A DNA stretch of 64,000 bases from Coprococcus aceti. Its GTDB lineage: Bacteria; Bacillota; Clostridia; Lachnospirales; Lachnospiraceae. Shown one piece after another: positions 8,541 to 17,811 of the stretch. Under the pieces are notes generated by a model. It was given only the letters and a program-made list of their open reading frames with translations. It was not told where the DNA came from and made no database searches. A program made the position numbers and the translations under genes. Location of the stretch: positions 186,001 through 250,000 of the forward strand of contig NZ_JAOQJT010000003.1 in assembly GCF_025567285.1 (NCBI RefSeq), written 5' to 3'. The number at the start of each line of letters is the position of its first letter. Within the stretch, counting starts at the first letter, position 1.

Positions 8541-11030
8541 ATGATCAGATATATAGAAGAACATCAGGTATTCATACTGGAGACAAAGTCGACGCAGTAT
8601 GCCATGTGCGTGCGCCCGGATGGACACCTTGAGCACCTGTACTACGGTGGCAGGAGTCTGGACTGCGGAGATCAGAATATTGTGGGACTTTGGGATGTGG
8701 CACATGACCGCAGCCTGTTCGAGACCGGCAATGCCATAGCGCTGGATGGTGGACTTACCTTAGAAAGTCTGCTGCAGGAACTGTCGTCAACCGGCAAGGG
8801 GGATGTCAGCGAACCATTTGTCTGTATGACCCATGCAAATGGCAGTACGACCTGCGACTTTGTGTACGAATCATACGAGATAAAAAACGGCAGGGATGAG
8901 CTTGAAGGACTTCCGTGTGCGGTGGAATATCATAGGGGGACATATGGCAGATTCAACACAGTAAATGAGCAGCAAGGCACAGAAGTGGGAAGCGGTGTGG
9001 CTGGTGGATTGCAGAGCATACAAGCATATGAGCGACAGAATACAGCGGGCGAGGTAACACAGCTCACAATAACCCTCCGGGACAAATTCTACAGACAAAG
9101 GCTTGAGCTAATATATGTCACATGGGATGACTGCGACGTGATAACCAGAAGTGCCCGCCTGACAAATGAAAGTGATGACGTGGAGCGGGTGGACAGACTT
9201 ATGTCCATGCAGTTTGATATGAGAATGTATCAGGAATATGACATGATACATTTCGGAGGAGCCTGGGCAAGGGAAATGCATAGATCGGTGCATCCTGTAA
9301 GGCAGGGAAGAGTGTCTGTCTCATCGTCGACCGGAACCTCGGGCAGCAGGGCCAATCCGTTCTTCATGGTGGTTGAGCACGGCAGTTCAGAGGAACACGG
9401 TGAGTGTTACGGCTTCAATCTCATATATTCAGGAGACCATATGGAGAGCTGTGAACAGAATTCATATGGACGTATGCGTATACTCAGCGGCATCAATCCG
9501 GAAGGATTTTTATTTGCGCTTGAGCCGGGACAGTCATTCCAGTCGCCGGAGGCGGTCATGACATATTCAGATTCAGGATTTGGCGGTGTCAGCAGTCATA
9601 TGCATGCATTTGTCAGAAGACATGTAGTCAGAGGCCGCTGGGCGGATCGGGAGAGGCCTGTTCTGCTGAATAGCTGGGAGGCCGCATACTTTGATATAAA
9701 TGAGAAGAAGCTGCTGAAGCTTGCAAAAGAGGCAAAGAAGTGCGGCATAGAGCTGTTCGTCATGGATGGCGGCTGGTTCGGACACAGGGACAATGACACA
9801 TCCTCACTTGGAGACTGGCAGGAGAACCGCAGCAAGCTTCCGGGCGGAGTGAAGCAGCTTGCGGACAAGATAAATGCACTTGGACTTGACTTTGGCATAT
9901 GGGTAGAGCCGGAGATGGTGAACGAGGACAGTGATCTCTACAGGGCACACCCAGAGTGGGCGGTCAGAGTGCCGGGACAGAGCCATGCCGAGGGGCGTCA
10001 TCAGATGATTCTGGATCTCACCAATAAGGATGTGAGAGACCATATAGTGGAAGCCATGACAAATGTGTTCTCATCTGCCAATATATCGTATGTTAAGTGG
10101 GATATGAACAGGATTATGTCTGACCGCTACAGTCAGACGCTGCCGCCTGACAGGCAGAGTGAATTTGGACACAGATATGTGCTTGGACTCTACGACATCA
10201 TGGGAAGACTCACGGAGCGTTTCCCTGAGATATTGTTTGAGGGATGTGCCGCCGGGGGAAACAGATTCGATCTCGGTATACTGTGTTACATGCCGCAGAT
10301 ATGGGCGAGTGATGACACGGATGCCAGGGAGAGGCTTGAGATACAGACGGGTTACAGCTATGGCTACCCTATGTCGGTAGTCAGCAGTCACGTGTCCGGA
10401 TGCCCGAATCACCAGACACTCAGAGTCACCCCGCTTGAGACGAGATTCGGAGTGGCGGCATTTGGCGTGCTGGGCTATGAGTGCAATCTGTGCGATATGA
10501 AGAAGAAAGATCTGGAGGCAATAGAAGAGCAGGTGGAGTTCTACAAGAGACACAGGCGCACACTTCAGTTCGGCGAATATCACAGGATCGAGAATGGCAC
10601 AGTGTCAGATCTCCGGAGAAATGTGTACCAGTTCATGACGGTTTCCCCGGATGGCTCCGAGGCGGTGTCCTGCTATTATGAGGGACAGGTGATACCGAAT
10701 TACACTTACAAGCATATGCGGACTAAGGGACTTGACGAGAATGCAGTTTATGTCATGGAGGGCAGAAGCCTGCAGTACAGCGTAAAGCTCATGGGAGATC
10801 TCATCAACACTGTTACGCCGGTGCATGTGAAACCTGATTCCCTGACCCAGAGTGCGATAGACAAGGTGGTAAAGCTTCAGGGCGAGAAGGAATATGTAAA
10901 GGCGTCCGGTGCAGTGTTTAACCGCGTTGGAGTGAACCTTGCTCCGAACTTTGCGGGAACTGGCTACAACGACCAGACCGCTCTCTGGACAGAGCATGGA
11001 CTGAGGTTATATACCTTCACCAGACAGTGA
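8541..11030 (+). CDS. Alpha-galactosidase, GH36
   Basis: An 829-residue cytoplasmic enzyme that should release alpha-1,6-linked galactose from melibiose or raffinose-type sugars. An N-terminal beta-rich domain (1-350) precedes the TIM barrel. Family motifs are SWEAAYFDI, DGGWFG, KWDMNR with the nucleophile Asp near residue 521, and ASDDTDA with the acid/base Asp near 591. There is no signal peptide. The ATG at 8541 is chosen because AGGAGG lies 6 bases upstream; an earlier in-frame ATG at 8454 lies within the repeated leader. The broken GPH symporter just upstream was probably its uptake partner. Confidence 0.9.
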   Translation: MIRYIEEHQVFILETKSTQYAMCVRPDGHLEHLYYGGRSLDCGDQNIVGLWDVAHDRSLFETGNAIALDGGLTLESLLQELSSTGKGDVSEPFVCMTHANGSTTCDFVYESYEIKNGRDELEGLPCAVEYHRGTYGRFNTVNEQQGTEVGSGVAGGLQSIQAYERQNTAGEVTQLTITLRDKFYRQRLELIYVTWDDCDVITRSARLTNESDDVERVDRLMSMQFDMRMYQEYDMIHFGGAWAREMHRSVHPVRQGRVSVSSSTGTSGSRANPFFMVVEHGSSEEHGECYGFNLIYSGDHMESCEQNSYGRMRILSGINPEGFLFALEPGQSFQSPEAVMTYSDSGFGGVSSHMHAFVRRHVVRGRWADRERPVLLNSWEAAYFDINEKKLLKLAKEAKKCGIELFVMDGGWFGHRDNDTSSLGDWQENRSKLPGGVKQLADKINALGLDFGIWVEPEMVNEDSDLYRAHPEWAVRVPGQSHAEGRHQMILDLTNKDVRDHIVEAMTNVFSSANISYVKWDMNRIMSDRYSQTLPPDRQSEFGHRYVLGLYDIMGRLTERFPEILFEGCAAGGNRFDLGILCYMPQIWASDDTDARERLEIQTGYSYGYPMSVVSSHVSGCPNHQTLRVTPLETRFGVAAFGVLGYECNLCDMKKKDLEAIEEQVEFYKRHRRTLQFGEYHRIENGTVSDLRRNVYQFMTVSPDGSEAVSCYYEGQVIPNYTYKHMRTKGLDENAVYVMEGRSLQYSVKLMGDLINTVTPVHVKPDSLTQSAIDKVVKLQGEKEYVKASGAVFNRVGVNLAPNFAGTGYNDQTALWTEHGLRLYTFTRQ

Positions 11031-11065
11031 TATATATGATCACATGCAAATGCTCATATATGGAA

Positions 11066-11094
11066 TTGAATCACAGGAAAACTTACATTATAAA
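11066..11094 (+). promoter_or_regulatory. Probable promoter of the fur-family gene
   Basis: TTGAAT at 11066-11071 and TATAAA at 11089-11094 with a 17-base spacer. It lies about 95 bases before the start at 11188. I could not recognise a clear Fur or PerR box in the leader. Confidence 0.5.
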
Positions 11095-11187
11095 AATAGT
11101 GGAAATAATATATGGAATGTGTTATCTTACTCTTATAGAGAACTGTTCCTAATAGAAAATTATAAATACCAGAAGGAGGACTATACA

Positions 11188-11589
11188 ATGAGTGAGAAGC
11201 GTAACACATGGCAGAAACAGGTCATATACTCTGTTATAAAGGAGCTCAAGACTCATCCTACAGTCCAGAGTCTGATAGATGAACTGGAAAAGAGAGGATA
11301 TAAGATAGGCAAATCAACTGTGTACAGGGTGCTCTCTGATGCGGTTGATGAGGGAATTGTCATGAATGTGTATTCAGGGGACAAGATGGAGCATTTTGAT
11401 GGCAATACCGAGAATCACTATCACATACGCTGCAAGGTATGTGACAGGATATTTGACAGTGAGCTTCCATATCAGGATTCCATCACACAGATGGGCGTGG
11501 AGGCGGACAGCGATTTCGTCATACTGTCACACAACCTGGAATTCATCGGGATATGTCCATCCTGTAAGGAGAGTCTGAAAAGTCTGTGA
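11188..11589 (+). CDS. Fur-family metalloregulator (PerR/Fur type)
   Basis: A 133-residue repressor with the Fur layout: a winged helix (residues 1-80, including KSTVYRVLSDAVDEG), then the metal-binding dimer domain. HYHIRCKVC and CPSC supply the two CxxC pairs for the structural zinc. AAGGAGG precedes the ATG by 9 bases, so the upstream in-frame extension to 11044 is not used. It probably senses peroxide or iron; the sequence does not separate PerR from Fur or Zur with certainty. A strong terminator follows, and the next gene is convergent. Confidence 0.85.
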   Translation: MSEKRNTWQKQVIYSVIKELKTHPTVQSLIDELEKRGYKIGKSTVYRVLSDAVDEGIVMNVYSGDKMEHFDGNTENHYHIRCKVCDRIFDSELPYQDSITQMGVEADSDFVILSHNLEFIGICPSCKESLKSL

Positions 11590-11606
11590 TGGGGAAATGC
11601 AAAAGA

Positions 11607-11657
11607 CCGGTACACATAAACGCATATTGTATGCGGTGTATGTGTACCGGCCTTTTT
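11607..11657 (+). terminator. Terminator between the fur-family gene and the asparaginase gene
   Basis: A perfect 12-bp stem (11607-11618 with 11639-11650) with an inner stem is followed by CCTTTTTG. On the other side is only a short A-run (11601-11604), so it may act weakly on the convergent transcript too. Confidence 0.85.
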
Positions 11658-11700
11658 GTATGTGCAGGCAATGCCAAGAGCCTGTATCTTATCTGCTCTG

Positions 11701-13257
11701 TCAGTCTCTCTTTTTCTGTGAAATGATATTTGCAGATTTTATTTCCTTCTTTATAAATTCAGGAATCGCGGAATTGTCTTTCTGGTCAGATTCAGGTGTG
11801 TCCGGCTGCGCCTCAACTGTATGTGAGTTTACACTTATAGGATCCACGCGTGGATTGCTGATAAATGTCTTGTTGGCCGAAGGCTTTACAACTGTCATTC
11901 CGAGGATGGACTTCTTGTTGCGAAACTCTCTTTCCTCCTCTGGTGTGCGCTCAGGGGCGGCATCCACCAGATTGCCGTCTCCGAAAAGGTCTATCTCAAA
12001 GCTGCTGTCATTTTCCGCCTGCTCATCATCCGTATCGTCATCCAGCGCATCTGTAATTATCGGTTCTGCGTGGATGGAAGTATCCGTATCGTCGTCTGCA
12101 AATGCACTGTCGAGATCAGGATCGTATTCATCAGCAAATGCGCTGTCAAGATCAGGGTCATATTTTTCATCTGATTCAGTGTCGCCAAATTCAGAATCGG
12201 AGTCGACATACTCCTCAGGCTTTTCAAAAAATGTAGGATCTATATCGAGCTTGAAGTCGACCTCTGAGTGACCCACTTCAATGCCGCAGTCGTTGAACAG
12301 CTTGGTCGTGTAGCAGTTTTTCAGCTTCTCGATGAGTTCAGTGTTTTCGTACTTGAGCTGTTCGAGTATGTTTGCGATTATCATTCCCTGATATTCATCC
12401 GTCCATCCGTCCTCAAGCTTTACTGCGATACCGAGCTTCATGCTCTTTATCGCCATACATATAACACCCCTGGAGCCGTCCTTCATTATGAGGTCAGGAT
12501 TCTGGTTGATATAATATGAAGGTGTTCCGTAATCGTTGATCTTCTCAGGATATTTGTGGATGCATGAGAAGTTGTAGTCTATAGTCTCCCGGAGTTCGTT
12601 TGACAGGCTGAATGGATCCATGAGCTTTGCGTAGGACATGGCGATGCTTCTAAGTGGCAGTGCAAATACCGGAACTCCACAGCCGTCTATGCCGAGCCCG
12701 ATCTTGAATGTAGGGGTCTGGCTGAGCATGGATATGAAATTGATTATCTGCTGCTGTACAGGGGAATCCTTGAGCTGATAGCCGTCCGGCTTACCGGTGA
12801 GCTCTCTCTGGAGCAACATAAGGCTGAAATGTTTTCCCGAGCAGCAGTGCTGAAGTTTGCTCTGTCCCTGCCTTGGGTGGAGCTTTGACCTGTCGGTGAG
12901 CTTTGCCGCCAGCGCTGAAGCTGATGTGGAAGCGCATGGCTTCATGATCATGTCATCGGGATTCAATCCTGTCTTGCGCGAGATCTCCTCCAGCACAAAT
13001 ATATGATGGTTGCTTCCCCAGTGGGAAGAGTTGAACATGGCAACATCCTCGTCGGTGAGGTTGAACCTTCTGTGAAGTCCTGCCAGCAGTGTAGGCAGCA
13101 CCTGTATAGGCTTGCTTGCGGAACGCATGAAAGTCTGTTTCTCTATGTCGCCAAGGTAGGCGATTGTATCTCCTGTGGATGACACAACTGCGATGGAGCC
13201 GCGGTGTGCATTCTCAACAATATTACCACGGTATTCTTTTACTAATATCTCTGACAT
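11701..13257 (-). CDS. Asparaginase II-family protein with acidic C-terminal extension
   Basis: A 518-residue protein. Residues 1 to about 335 match the asparaginase family first seen in Rhizobium etli (unlike E. coli AnsA/B), with SASKPIQVLP, NSSHWGSNHH, CCSGKH and GIDGCGVPVFALP. Members hydrolyse L-asparagine to aspartate and ammonia. The last 180 residues are not usual for the family. They are rich in Asp, Glu and Ser and hold a 12-residue tandem repeat ((K/E)YDPDLDSAFAD) encoded at about 12091-12162. The tail is predicted disordered by its composition. There is no signal peptide. GAGGTG precedes the start. The tail could be a regulatory or interaction region; that is inference. Confidence 0.75.
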   Translation of the reverse strand: MSEILVKEYRGNIVENAHRGSIAVVSSTGDTIAYLGDIEKQTFMRSASKPIQVLPTLLAGLHRRFNLTDEDVAMFNSSHWGSNHHIFVLEEISRKTGLNPDDMIMKPCASTSASALAAKLTDRSKLHPRQGQSKLQHCCSGKHFSLMLLQRELTGKPDGYQLKDSPVQQQIINFISMLSQTPTFKIGLGIDGCGVPVFALPLRSIAMSYAKLMDPFSLSNELRETIDYNFSCIHKYPEKINDYGTPSYYINQNPDLIMKDGSRGVICMAIKSMKLGIAVKLEDGWTDEYQGMIIANILEQLKYENTELIEKLKNCYTTKLFNDCGIEVGHSEVDFKLDIDPTFFEKPEEYVDSDSEFGDTESDEKYDPDLDSAFADEYDPDLDSAFADDDTDTSIHAEPIITDALDDDTDDEQAENDSSFEIDLFGDGNLVDAAPERTPEEEREFRNKKSILGMTVVKPSANKTFISNPRVDPISVNSHTVEAQPDTPESDQKDNSAIPEFIKKEIKSANIISQKKRD

Positions 13258-13306
13258 ATATTCAACACCTCATTTGTATTTTGTATGATTTTCTTCCGAT
13301 ATAGTC

Positions 13307-13334
13307 ATTATATGAAAAAGATATCCGTTTGCAA
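13307..13334 (-). promoter_or_regulatory. Probable promoter of the asparaginase-like gene
   Basis: Read on the - strand, TTGCAA (13329-13334) and TATAAT (13307-13312) are 16 bases apart, about 50 bases before the start codon. The rest of 13335-13514 is AT-rich and shows no gene. Confidence 0.6.
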
Positions 13335-13514
13335 AATGAAAATTACATAATATATAAGAAAAATATGAGAAATGTAATTGAGTGTAAGTAAGTAATAACT
13401 AAAAAATATCGCCTGATACTGACAAAATACATCATTTGTCATATATACCCTGAGTAAAAAATGTTTAAAAAAATCGAAAAATGCGTATTTTTTTTGTGAA
13501 AATGCATAAAAAAC

Positions 13515-13543
13515 TTTGATTATTATAAAAAGGATGGTATAAT
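13515..13543 (+). promoter_or_regulatory. Probable promoter of the glg genes
   Basis: TTTGAT at 13515-13520 and a perfect TATAAT at 13538-13543 with a 17-base spacer, 34 bases before the glgC start. Confidence 0.65.
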
Positions 13544-13576
13544 GTCTTTATAATTTTGCATGGAGAGGTGACTTAC

Positions 13577-14845
13577 ATGATTAAAAAAGAAATGATCGCC
13601 ATGCTCCTTGCTGGTGGACAGGGCAGCCGTCTTGGGGTTCTTACATCCAAGCTTGCCAAGCCAGCGGTAGCATTTGGCGGCAAATACAAGATAATCGATT
13701 TCCCACTGAGCAACTGTATCAACTCGGGGATTGACACAGTAGGTGTACTTACACAGTACAGACCACTCAGACTTAACCAGCATATCGGAATCGGCATTCC
13801 TTGGGATCTCGATAGAAACATTGGTGGTGTCACAGTGCTTCCACCATACGAGAAGAGCAACAACAGCGAGTGGTACACAGGTACTGCCAACGCTATCTAC
13901 CAGAACATAGAGTTCATAGATTATTACAATCCAGACTATGTTCTCATACTTTCCGGTGATCATATCTACAAGATGGATTATGAACACATGCTTGACTATC
14001 ACAAGTCCATGAATGCGGATGTGACACTTGCCACATACCAGGTTCCATGGGAGGAGGCAAGCAGATTCGGAGTAGTTATAACGAATGATGACGGCATTAT
14101 CTCAGAGTTTGAGGAGAAGCCGGAGAACCCAAGAAGCAACAAGGCTTCCATGGGTATATACATATTCAACTGGAAGATCCTCCGCGAGGCACTTGTTACC
14201 ATGAAGGATCAGCCGGGATGCGATTTCGGTAAGCATATTATTCCATACTGCCATGAGAACGGCAACAAGATATGTGCATACGATTTCAAGGGATACTGGA
14301 AGGATGTAGGAACTCTCGGTTCATACTGGGAGGCCAACATGGAGCTTGTCGACATAGTTCCTGAGTTCAATCTGTATGAGGAATTCTGGAAGATATATAC
14401 GAAGACAGACGCCATACCACCTCAGTACATAGATGAAGCGGCAAAGGTATCCAAGTGTATCATCGGAGAGGGAACCGAGATATACGGAACCGTTGAGAAT
14501 TCAGTTATAGGCTCTTGTGTAACCATAGGAGAGGGTGCGGTCGTTAAGGATTCGATTATAATGAATGGGGTTACGATCGAAGCTGGTGCCTATGTTGAAA
14601 AGGGAATCATTGCCGAGAATGTCAAGGTTGGTGCAAATGCCAAGCTTGGAGTTGGTGAGGAAGCTGTCAATGAGATGAAGCCTAATATCTACGCATTTGG
14701 CCTTGTTACTATAGGTGAGAACTCAGTTATACCTGAGGGCGTAACAATAGGTAAGAACACTGCAATATTCGGTGACACAGATCCTTCGGATTATCCGGAC
14801 GGAACACTTCCGAGTGGCGGTAGTATTATAAAGGCAGGTGAGTAG
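13577..14845 (+). CDS. glgC: Glucose-1-phosphate adenylyltransferase, catalytic subunit
   Basis: A 422-residue enzyme that makes ADP-glucose from glucose-1-phosphate and ATP, the committed step of glycogen synthesis. It opens with the nucleotide-binding signature LAGGQGSRLGVLT and has the KPAVAFGGKYKIIDF block, SGDHIYKMDY and FEEKP. The C-terminal third is a left-handed beta-helix of hexapeptide repeats. The start at 13577 has GGAGAGGTG in front; an in-frame ATG at 13556 lies upstream of that site. The stop and the glgD start are two bases apart, so the subunits are co-translated. Confidence 0.95.
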   Translation: MIKKEMIAMLLAGGQGSRLGVLTSKLAKPAVAFGGKYKIIDFPLSNCINSGIDTVGVLTQYRPLRLNQHIGIGIPWDLDRNIGGVTVLPPYEKSNNSEWYTGTANAIYQNIEFIDYYNPDYVLILSGDHIYKMDYEHMLDYHKSMNADVTLATYQVPWEEASRFGVVITNDDGIISEFEEKPENPRSNKASMGIYIFNWKILREALVTMKDQPGCDFGKHIIPYCHENGNKICAYDFKGYWKDVGTLGSYWEANMELVDIVPEFNLYEEFWKIYTKTDAIPPQYIDEAAKVSKCIIGEGTEIYGTVENSVIGSCVTIGEGAVVKDSIIMNGVTIEAGAYVEKGIIAENVKVGANAKLGVGEEAVNEMKPNIYAFGLVTIGENSVIPEGVTIGKNTAIFGDTDPSDYPDGTLPSGGSIIKAGE

Positions 14846-14847
14846 AC

Positions 14848-15972
14848 ATGAGAGCATTAGGAATTATTCTGGCAGGTGGTAACAGCAATAAGCTGGGAGA
14901 TCTTTCAGCAAAGAGAGCCGTTGCAGCCATGCCTATCACAGGAAGCTACAGAGCAATTGATTTCGCACTTTCCAATATGACCAATTCTCATATTCAGAAG
15001 GTAGCGGTATTCACACAGTACAACACAAGATCACTGAATGAGCATCTGAACTCAAGCAAGTGGTGGGATTTCGGAAGAAAGCAGGGAGGTCTGTTCATCT
15101 TCACACCTACCATCACAGCAGCTAACAGCTACTGGTACAAGGGAACAGCAGATGCACTTTATCAGAATATCAAGTTCCTCAAGGAGAGCCATGAGCCATA
15201 TGTAGTTATCGCTTCAGGAGACGGTATCTACAAGCTCGACTACAACAAGGTTCTTGAGGAGCATATAAGCAATGGTGCAGATATCACGGTTGTATGCAAG
15301 GATATGGCACCGGGCGAGGATGACATCAACAGATTTGGTGTTATCAAGATGAACGAGGATGGCAGGATCATAGACTTCGAGGAGAAGCCTCTTGTGGCAG
15401 GAACCAACACGGTTTCCATAGGTGTATATGTCATAAGAAGAAGACAGCTCATCGAACTCCTTGAGACATGTGCCAACGAGGGAAGAAATGATTTCGTAAG
15501 AGATATTCTCGTGAGATATAAGGGTGTCAAGAGAATTTACGGATACAAGATGGACAGCTACTGGAGAAACATAGGAACAAAGGAGTCATATTACAGAGCT
15601 AATATGGATTTCCTCAAGAAGGACGTAAGAGACTTCTTCTTCAAACAGCATCCGGATATCTACTCAAGAGTGGATGATCTCCCACCAGCAAAGTACAATG
15701 CAGATGCGGTGGTAAATAACAGCTTGATAGCAAGCGGTTGTATCATCAACGGAACCGTTGAGAACTCAGTTATATTCAAGAAGGTATACATTGGAAATAA
15801 CTGTGTGATCAGGAACTCGATCATACTTAACGATGTCAACATCGGTGATAATTCCATCATCGAGAATTGTATCGTGGAGAGCAGGGATACACTCCGCGCG
15901 AACACAGTACATCAGGGAACACCTGAGGACATCAAGGTAATAGTGGAGAAGGATTTCAGATATGCGTTGTAG
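14848..15972 (+). CDS. glgD: Glucose-1-phosphate adenylyltransferase regulatory subunit GlgD
   Basis: 374 residues, a shorter paralogue of GlgC. The N-terminal loop reads LAGGNSNKLGDL, so the Arg/Lys of the true catalytic loop is changed, as is usual for GlgD. FEEKP and the C-terminal hexapeptide region (NGTVENSVIFKKVYIG) are kept. In Bacillus and clostridia GlgC and GlgD form a mixed enzyme with higher activity. It begins two bases after glgC stops. Confidence 0.92.
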   Translation: MRALGIILAGGNSNKLGDLSAKRAVAAMPITGSYRAIDFALSNMTNSHIQKVAVFTQYNTRSLNEHLNSSKWWDFGRKQGGLFIFTPTITAANSYWYKGTADALYQNIKFLKESHEPYVVIASGDGIYKLDYNKVLEEHISNGADITVVCKDMAPGEDDINRFGVIKMNEDGRIIDFEEKPLVAGTNTVSIGVYVIRRRQLIELLETCANEGRNDFVRDILVRYKGVKRIYGYKMDSYWRNIGTKESYYRANMDFLKKDVRDFFFKQHPDIYSRVDDLPPAKYNADAVVNNSLIASGCIINGTVENSVIFKKVYIGNNCVIRNSIILNDVNIGDNSIIENCIVESRDTLRANTVHQGTPEDIKVIVEKDFRYAL

Positions 15973-16051
15973 GATGCATACGGTATAAGTAGTACAAATG
16001 ACAGTTGCGTGTGGGATCGCAATGTGTGTCAGGGTTAAGGGGGTAATTCAG

Positions 16052-16312
16052 ATGCAGATAACTGATATCAGGATCAGAAGTGTTGAGAAGGAAGGCAAGA
16101 TGAAGGCGGTTGTTTCTATTACGATCGATGACGAGTTTGTTGTGCATGACATCAAGATCATCGAGGGTGAGAAGGGCATGTTCATCGCGATGCCGAGTAG
16201 AAAGGCAGCGGATGGAGAATATAGAGATATCGCTCATCCGATCAATACAGCTACAAGAGAGCGTCTGCAGAGTATGATTCTTTCAAAGTATCAGGAATCT
16301 TTGGAAGAGTAA
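16052..16312 (+). CDS. spoVG: Septation/regulatory protein SpoVG
   Basis: 86 residues with the full SpoVG pattern (MQITDIRIRSV, MKAVVSITIDD, FIAMPSRK, YRDIAHPI). It is a small RNA/DNA-binding regulator that affects septation and envelope genes in Firmicutes. The ATG at 16052 has AAGGGGG ahead; the in-frame ATG at 15998 is too far from any such site. It lies 80 bases after glgD and is closed by its own terminator. The following glmU-pth-mfd genes are its usual neighbours in Bacilli and clostridia. Confidence 0.95.
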   Translation: MQITDIRIRSVEKEGKMKAVVSITIDDEFVVHDIKIIEGEKGMFIAMPSRKAADGEYRDIAHPINTATRERLQSMILSKYQESLEE

Positions 16313-16334
16313 TACCAGTCTCAAATAGACATTC

Positions 16335-16387
16335 AGAGCCAGTGCTAGAGGCGTAAGTCACCAAGCTGATAGCATTGGCTCTTTTTA
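16335..16387 (+). terminator. Terminator after spoVG
   Basis: A 12-bp stem (16335-16346 with 16371-16382, one G-T pair) followed by TTTTT. Confidence 0.85.
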
Positions 16388-16463
16388 TATGGTCTTGTAA
16401 AAAAATATAGTATAAAGTAGAATGTATCTGTTTAGATCCAGATAGAATATGGAGGATATAATA

Positions 16464-17198
16464 ATGGTAAAATCAGTTATACTTGCGGCAGGCAAGGGAA
16501 CAAGAATGAAGTCAGATAAGCCAAAGGTAGTTCATCAGGTGATGGGAAAACCGATGGTATATTATTCTATAGAAGCGGCGCACCAGGCGGGTGCAGACGA
16601 GGTGTGTGTGATCGTTGGATACAAGGCAGACGAGGTGAAGTCAGCCATAGCTGTCAGTGTCAACGATGTGAAGGTTGACTATGCGCTTCAGGAGGAGCAG
16701 CTCGGAACAGGCCATGCGGTAAAGTGTGCTGCAGATTTTATTGGACGTGATGGGGATGTGATCATACTCTGTGGAGATACACCGCTTGTGACAGGGGATA
16801 CACTCAGAAAAGCACTTGATTTCCACAAGGATAGCGGGAATGGTGTAACCGTAATATCGGCGATGCTTGATGATCCATTTGGATATGGAAGGATCATAAG
16901 GGACGGTGACAGCCTGGCAAAGATCGTGGAGCAGAAGGATGCTGACGAAGCGGAGCAGGCTGTGAAGGAAGTTAACTCGGGCATGTATATATTTGACTGC
17001 GCAGCACTTCAGGACGCACTGTCACAGATATCAAATGACAACGCCCAGGGAGAGTATTATCTTCCGGATGCGATAGAGATAATAAAGAAAATGGGGCTTC
17101 CGGCTTCCGCTGTTCCGATGGACGATGCTGACCAGATAAGAGGAGTCAACACCCTGGAGCAGCTTGCAGATGCTGAGAAGATCATGGAGAACAGATAA
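16464..17198 (+). CDS. glmU: UDP-GlcNAc pyrophosphorylase domain of GlmU (no acetyltransferase half)
   Basis: 244 residues, the N-terminal uridylyltransferase half only: VILAAGKGTRMKSDKPKV, QLGTGHAVKCA, LCGDTPL, GYGRI and the metal-binding NSGMY. It should join UTP to an amino-sugar-1-phosphate for peptidoglycan and envelope precursors. Full GlmU has about 455 residues with a C-terminal beta-helix acetyltransferase; here the frame ends after RGVNTLEQLADAEKIM and pth follows, so the second half is missing by design, not by frameshift. The start at 16464 is served by GGAGG at 16451; the ATG at 16449 overlaps that site. The acetyltransferase must be encoded elsewhere or the substrate differs. 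Confidence 0.8.
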   Translation: MVKSVILAAGKGTRMKSDKPKVVHQVMGKPMVYYSIEAAHQAGADEVCVIVGYKADEVKSAIAVSVNDVKVDYALQEEQLGTGHAVKCAADFIGRDGDVIILCGDTPLVTGDTLRKALDFHKDSGNGVTVISAMLDDPFGYGRIIRDGDSLAKIVEQKDADEAEQAVKEVNSGMYIFDCAALQDALSQISNDNAQGEYYLPDAIEIIKKMGLPASAVPMDDADQIRGVNTLEQLADAEKIMENR

Positions 17199-17241
17199 CA
17201 ATAGAACGATCCACCTGGGTGGAGGAAAATGGAGAGACCAA

Positions 17242-17799
17242 ATGAAGATCATAGTTGGACTTGGCAATCCCGGTGCGAAATATGCCGGAACAAGACACAA
17301 TGTAGGATTTGCGGTTCTGGATGAGCTGGCAGAGAGACATAATATAAGGATAGACACTGCAAAGCATAAGGCACTTATAGGAAAGGGTATAATAGACGGA
17401 GAGAAGGTCATACTCGCCATGCCTCAGACATTTATGAATCTCAGCGGAGAGAGCGTAAGGGCGATAATGGACTTCTACAAATGCACGGTTGAAGATCTGA
17501 TAGTCGTGTACGATGACATAGATCTTGACGTCGGTAAGCTCAGGATCAGACAGAAGGGAAGCGCCGGCGGTCATAACGGTATGAAGAATATCATACAGCA
17601 CGTTGGCAGCCAGGAATTTGTCAGGATCAGAGTGGGTGTTGGCAAAAAGCCGGATCACATGGATCTGGCTGATTATGTGTTGTCGAGATTTGGAAAGGAA
17701 GATCTGGCGAATATAAGAGAGAGCTGTGGTAATGCCTGCGATGCGGTGGAGACCATACTGGCGGATGGCACAGTTGCAGCTATGAATAAGTTTAATTGA
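17242..17799 (+). CDS. pth: Peptidyl-tRNA hydrolase
   Basis: 185 residues with all Pth landmarks: VGLGNPGAKYAGTRHNVGF (catalytic His), MPQTFMNLSGE, YDDIDLDVGKLR and GSAGGHNGMK. It recycles tRNA from peptidyl-tRNA dropped by ribosomes. The ATG at 17242 is chosen because it begins the conserved MKIIVGLGNPG; the upstream extension is not conserved. It sits between glmU and mfd, a common order in Firmicutes. Confidence 0.96.
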   Translation: MKIIVGLGNPGAKYAGTRHNVGFAVLDELAERHNIRIDTAKHKALIGKGIIDGEKVILAMPQTFMNLSGESVRAIMDFYKCTVEDLIVVYDDIDLDVGKLRIRQKGSAGGHNGMKNIIQHVGSQEFVRIRVGVGKKPDHMDLADYVLSRFGKEDLANIRESCGNACDAVETILADGTVAAMNKFN

Positions 17800-17811
17800 G
17801 AGTGATGGAGA

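Noticed and set aside
11597..12271. Open + strand frame of 224 codons opposite the asparaginase gene
   Set aside because: Ser-rich mirror of the acidic repeat tail on the other strand; no ribosome site and it starts in the terminator.
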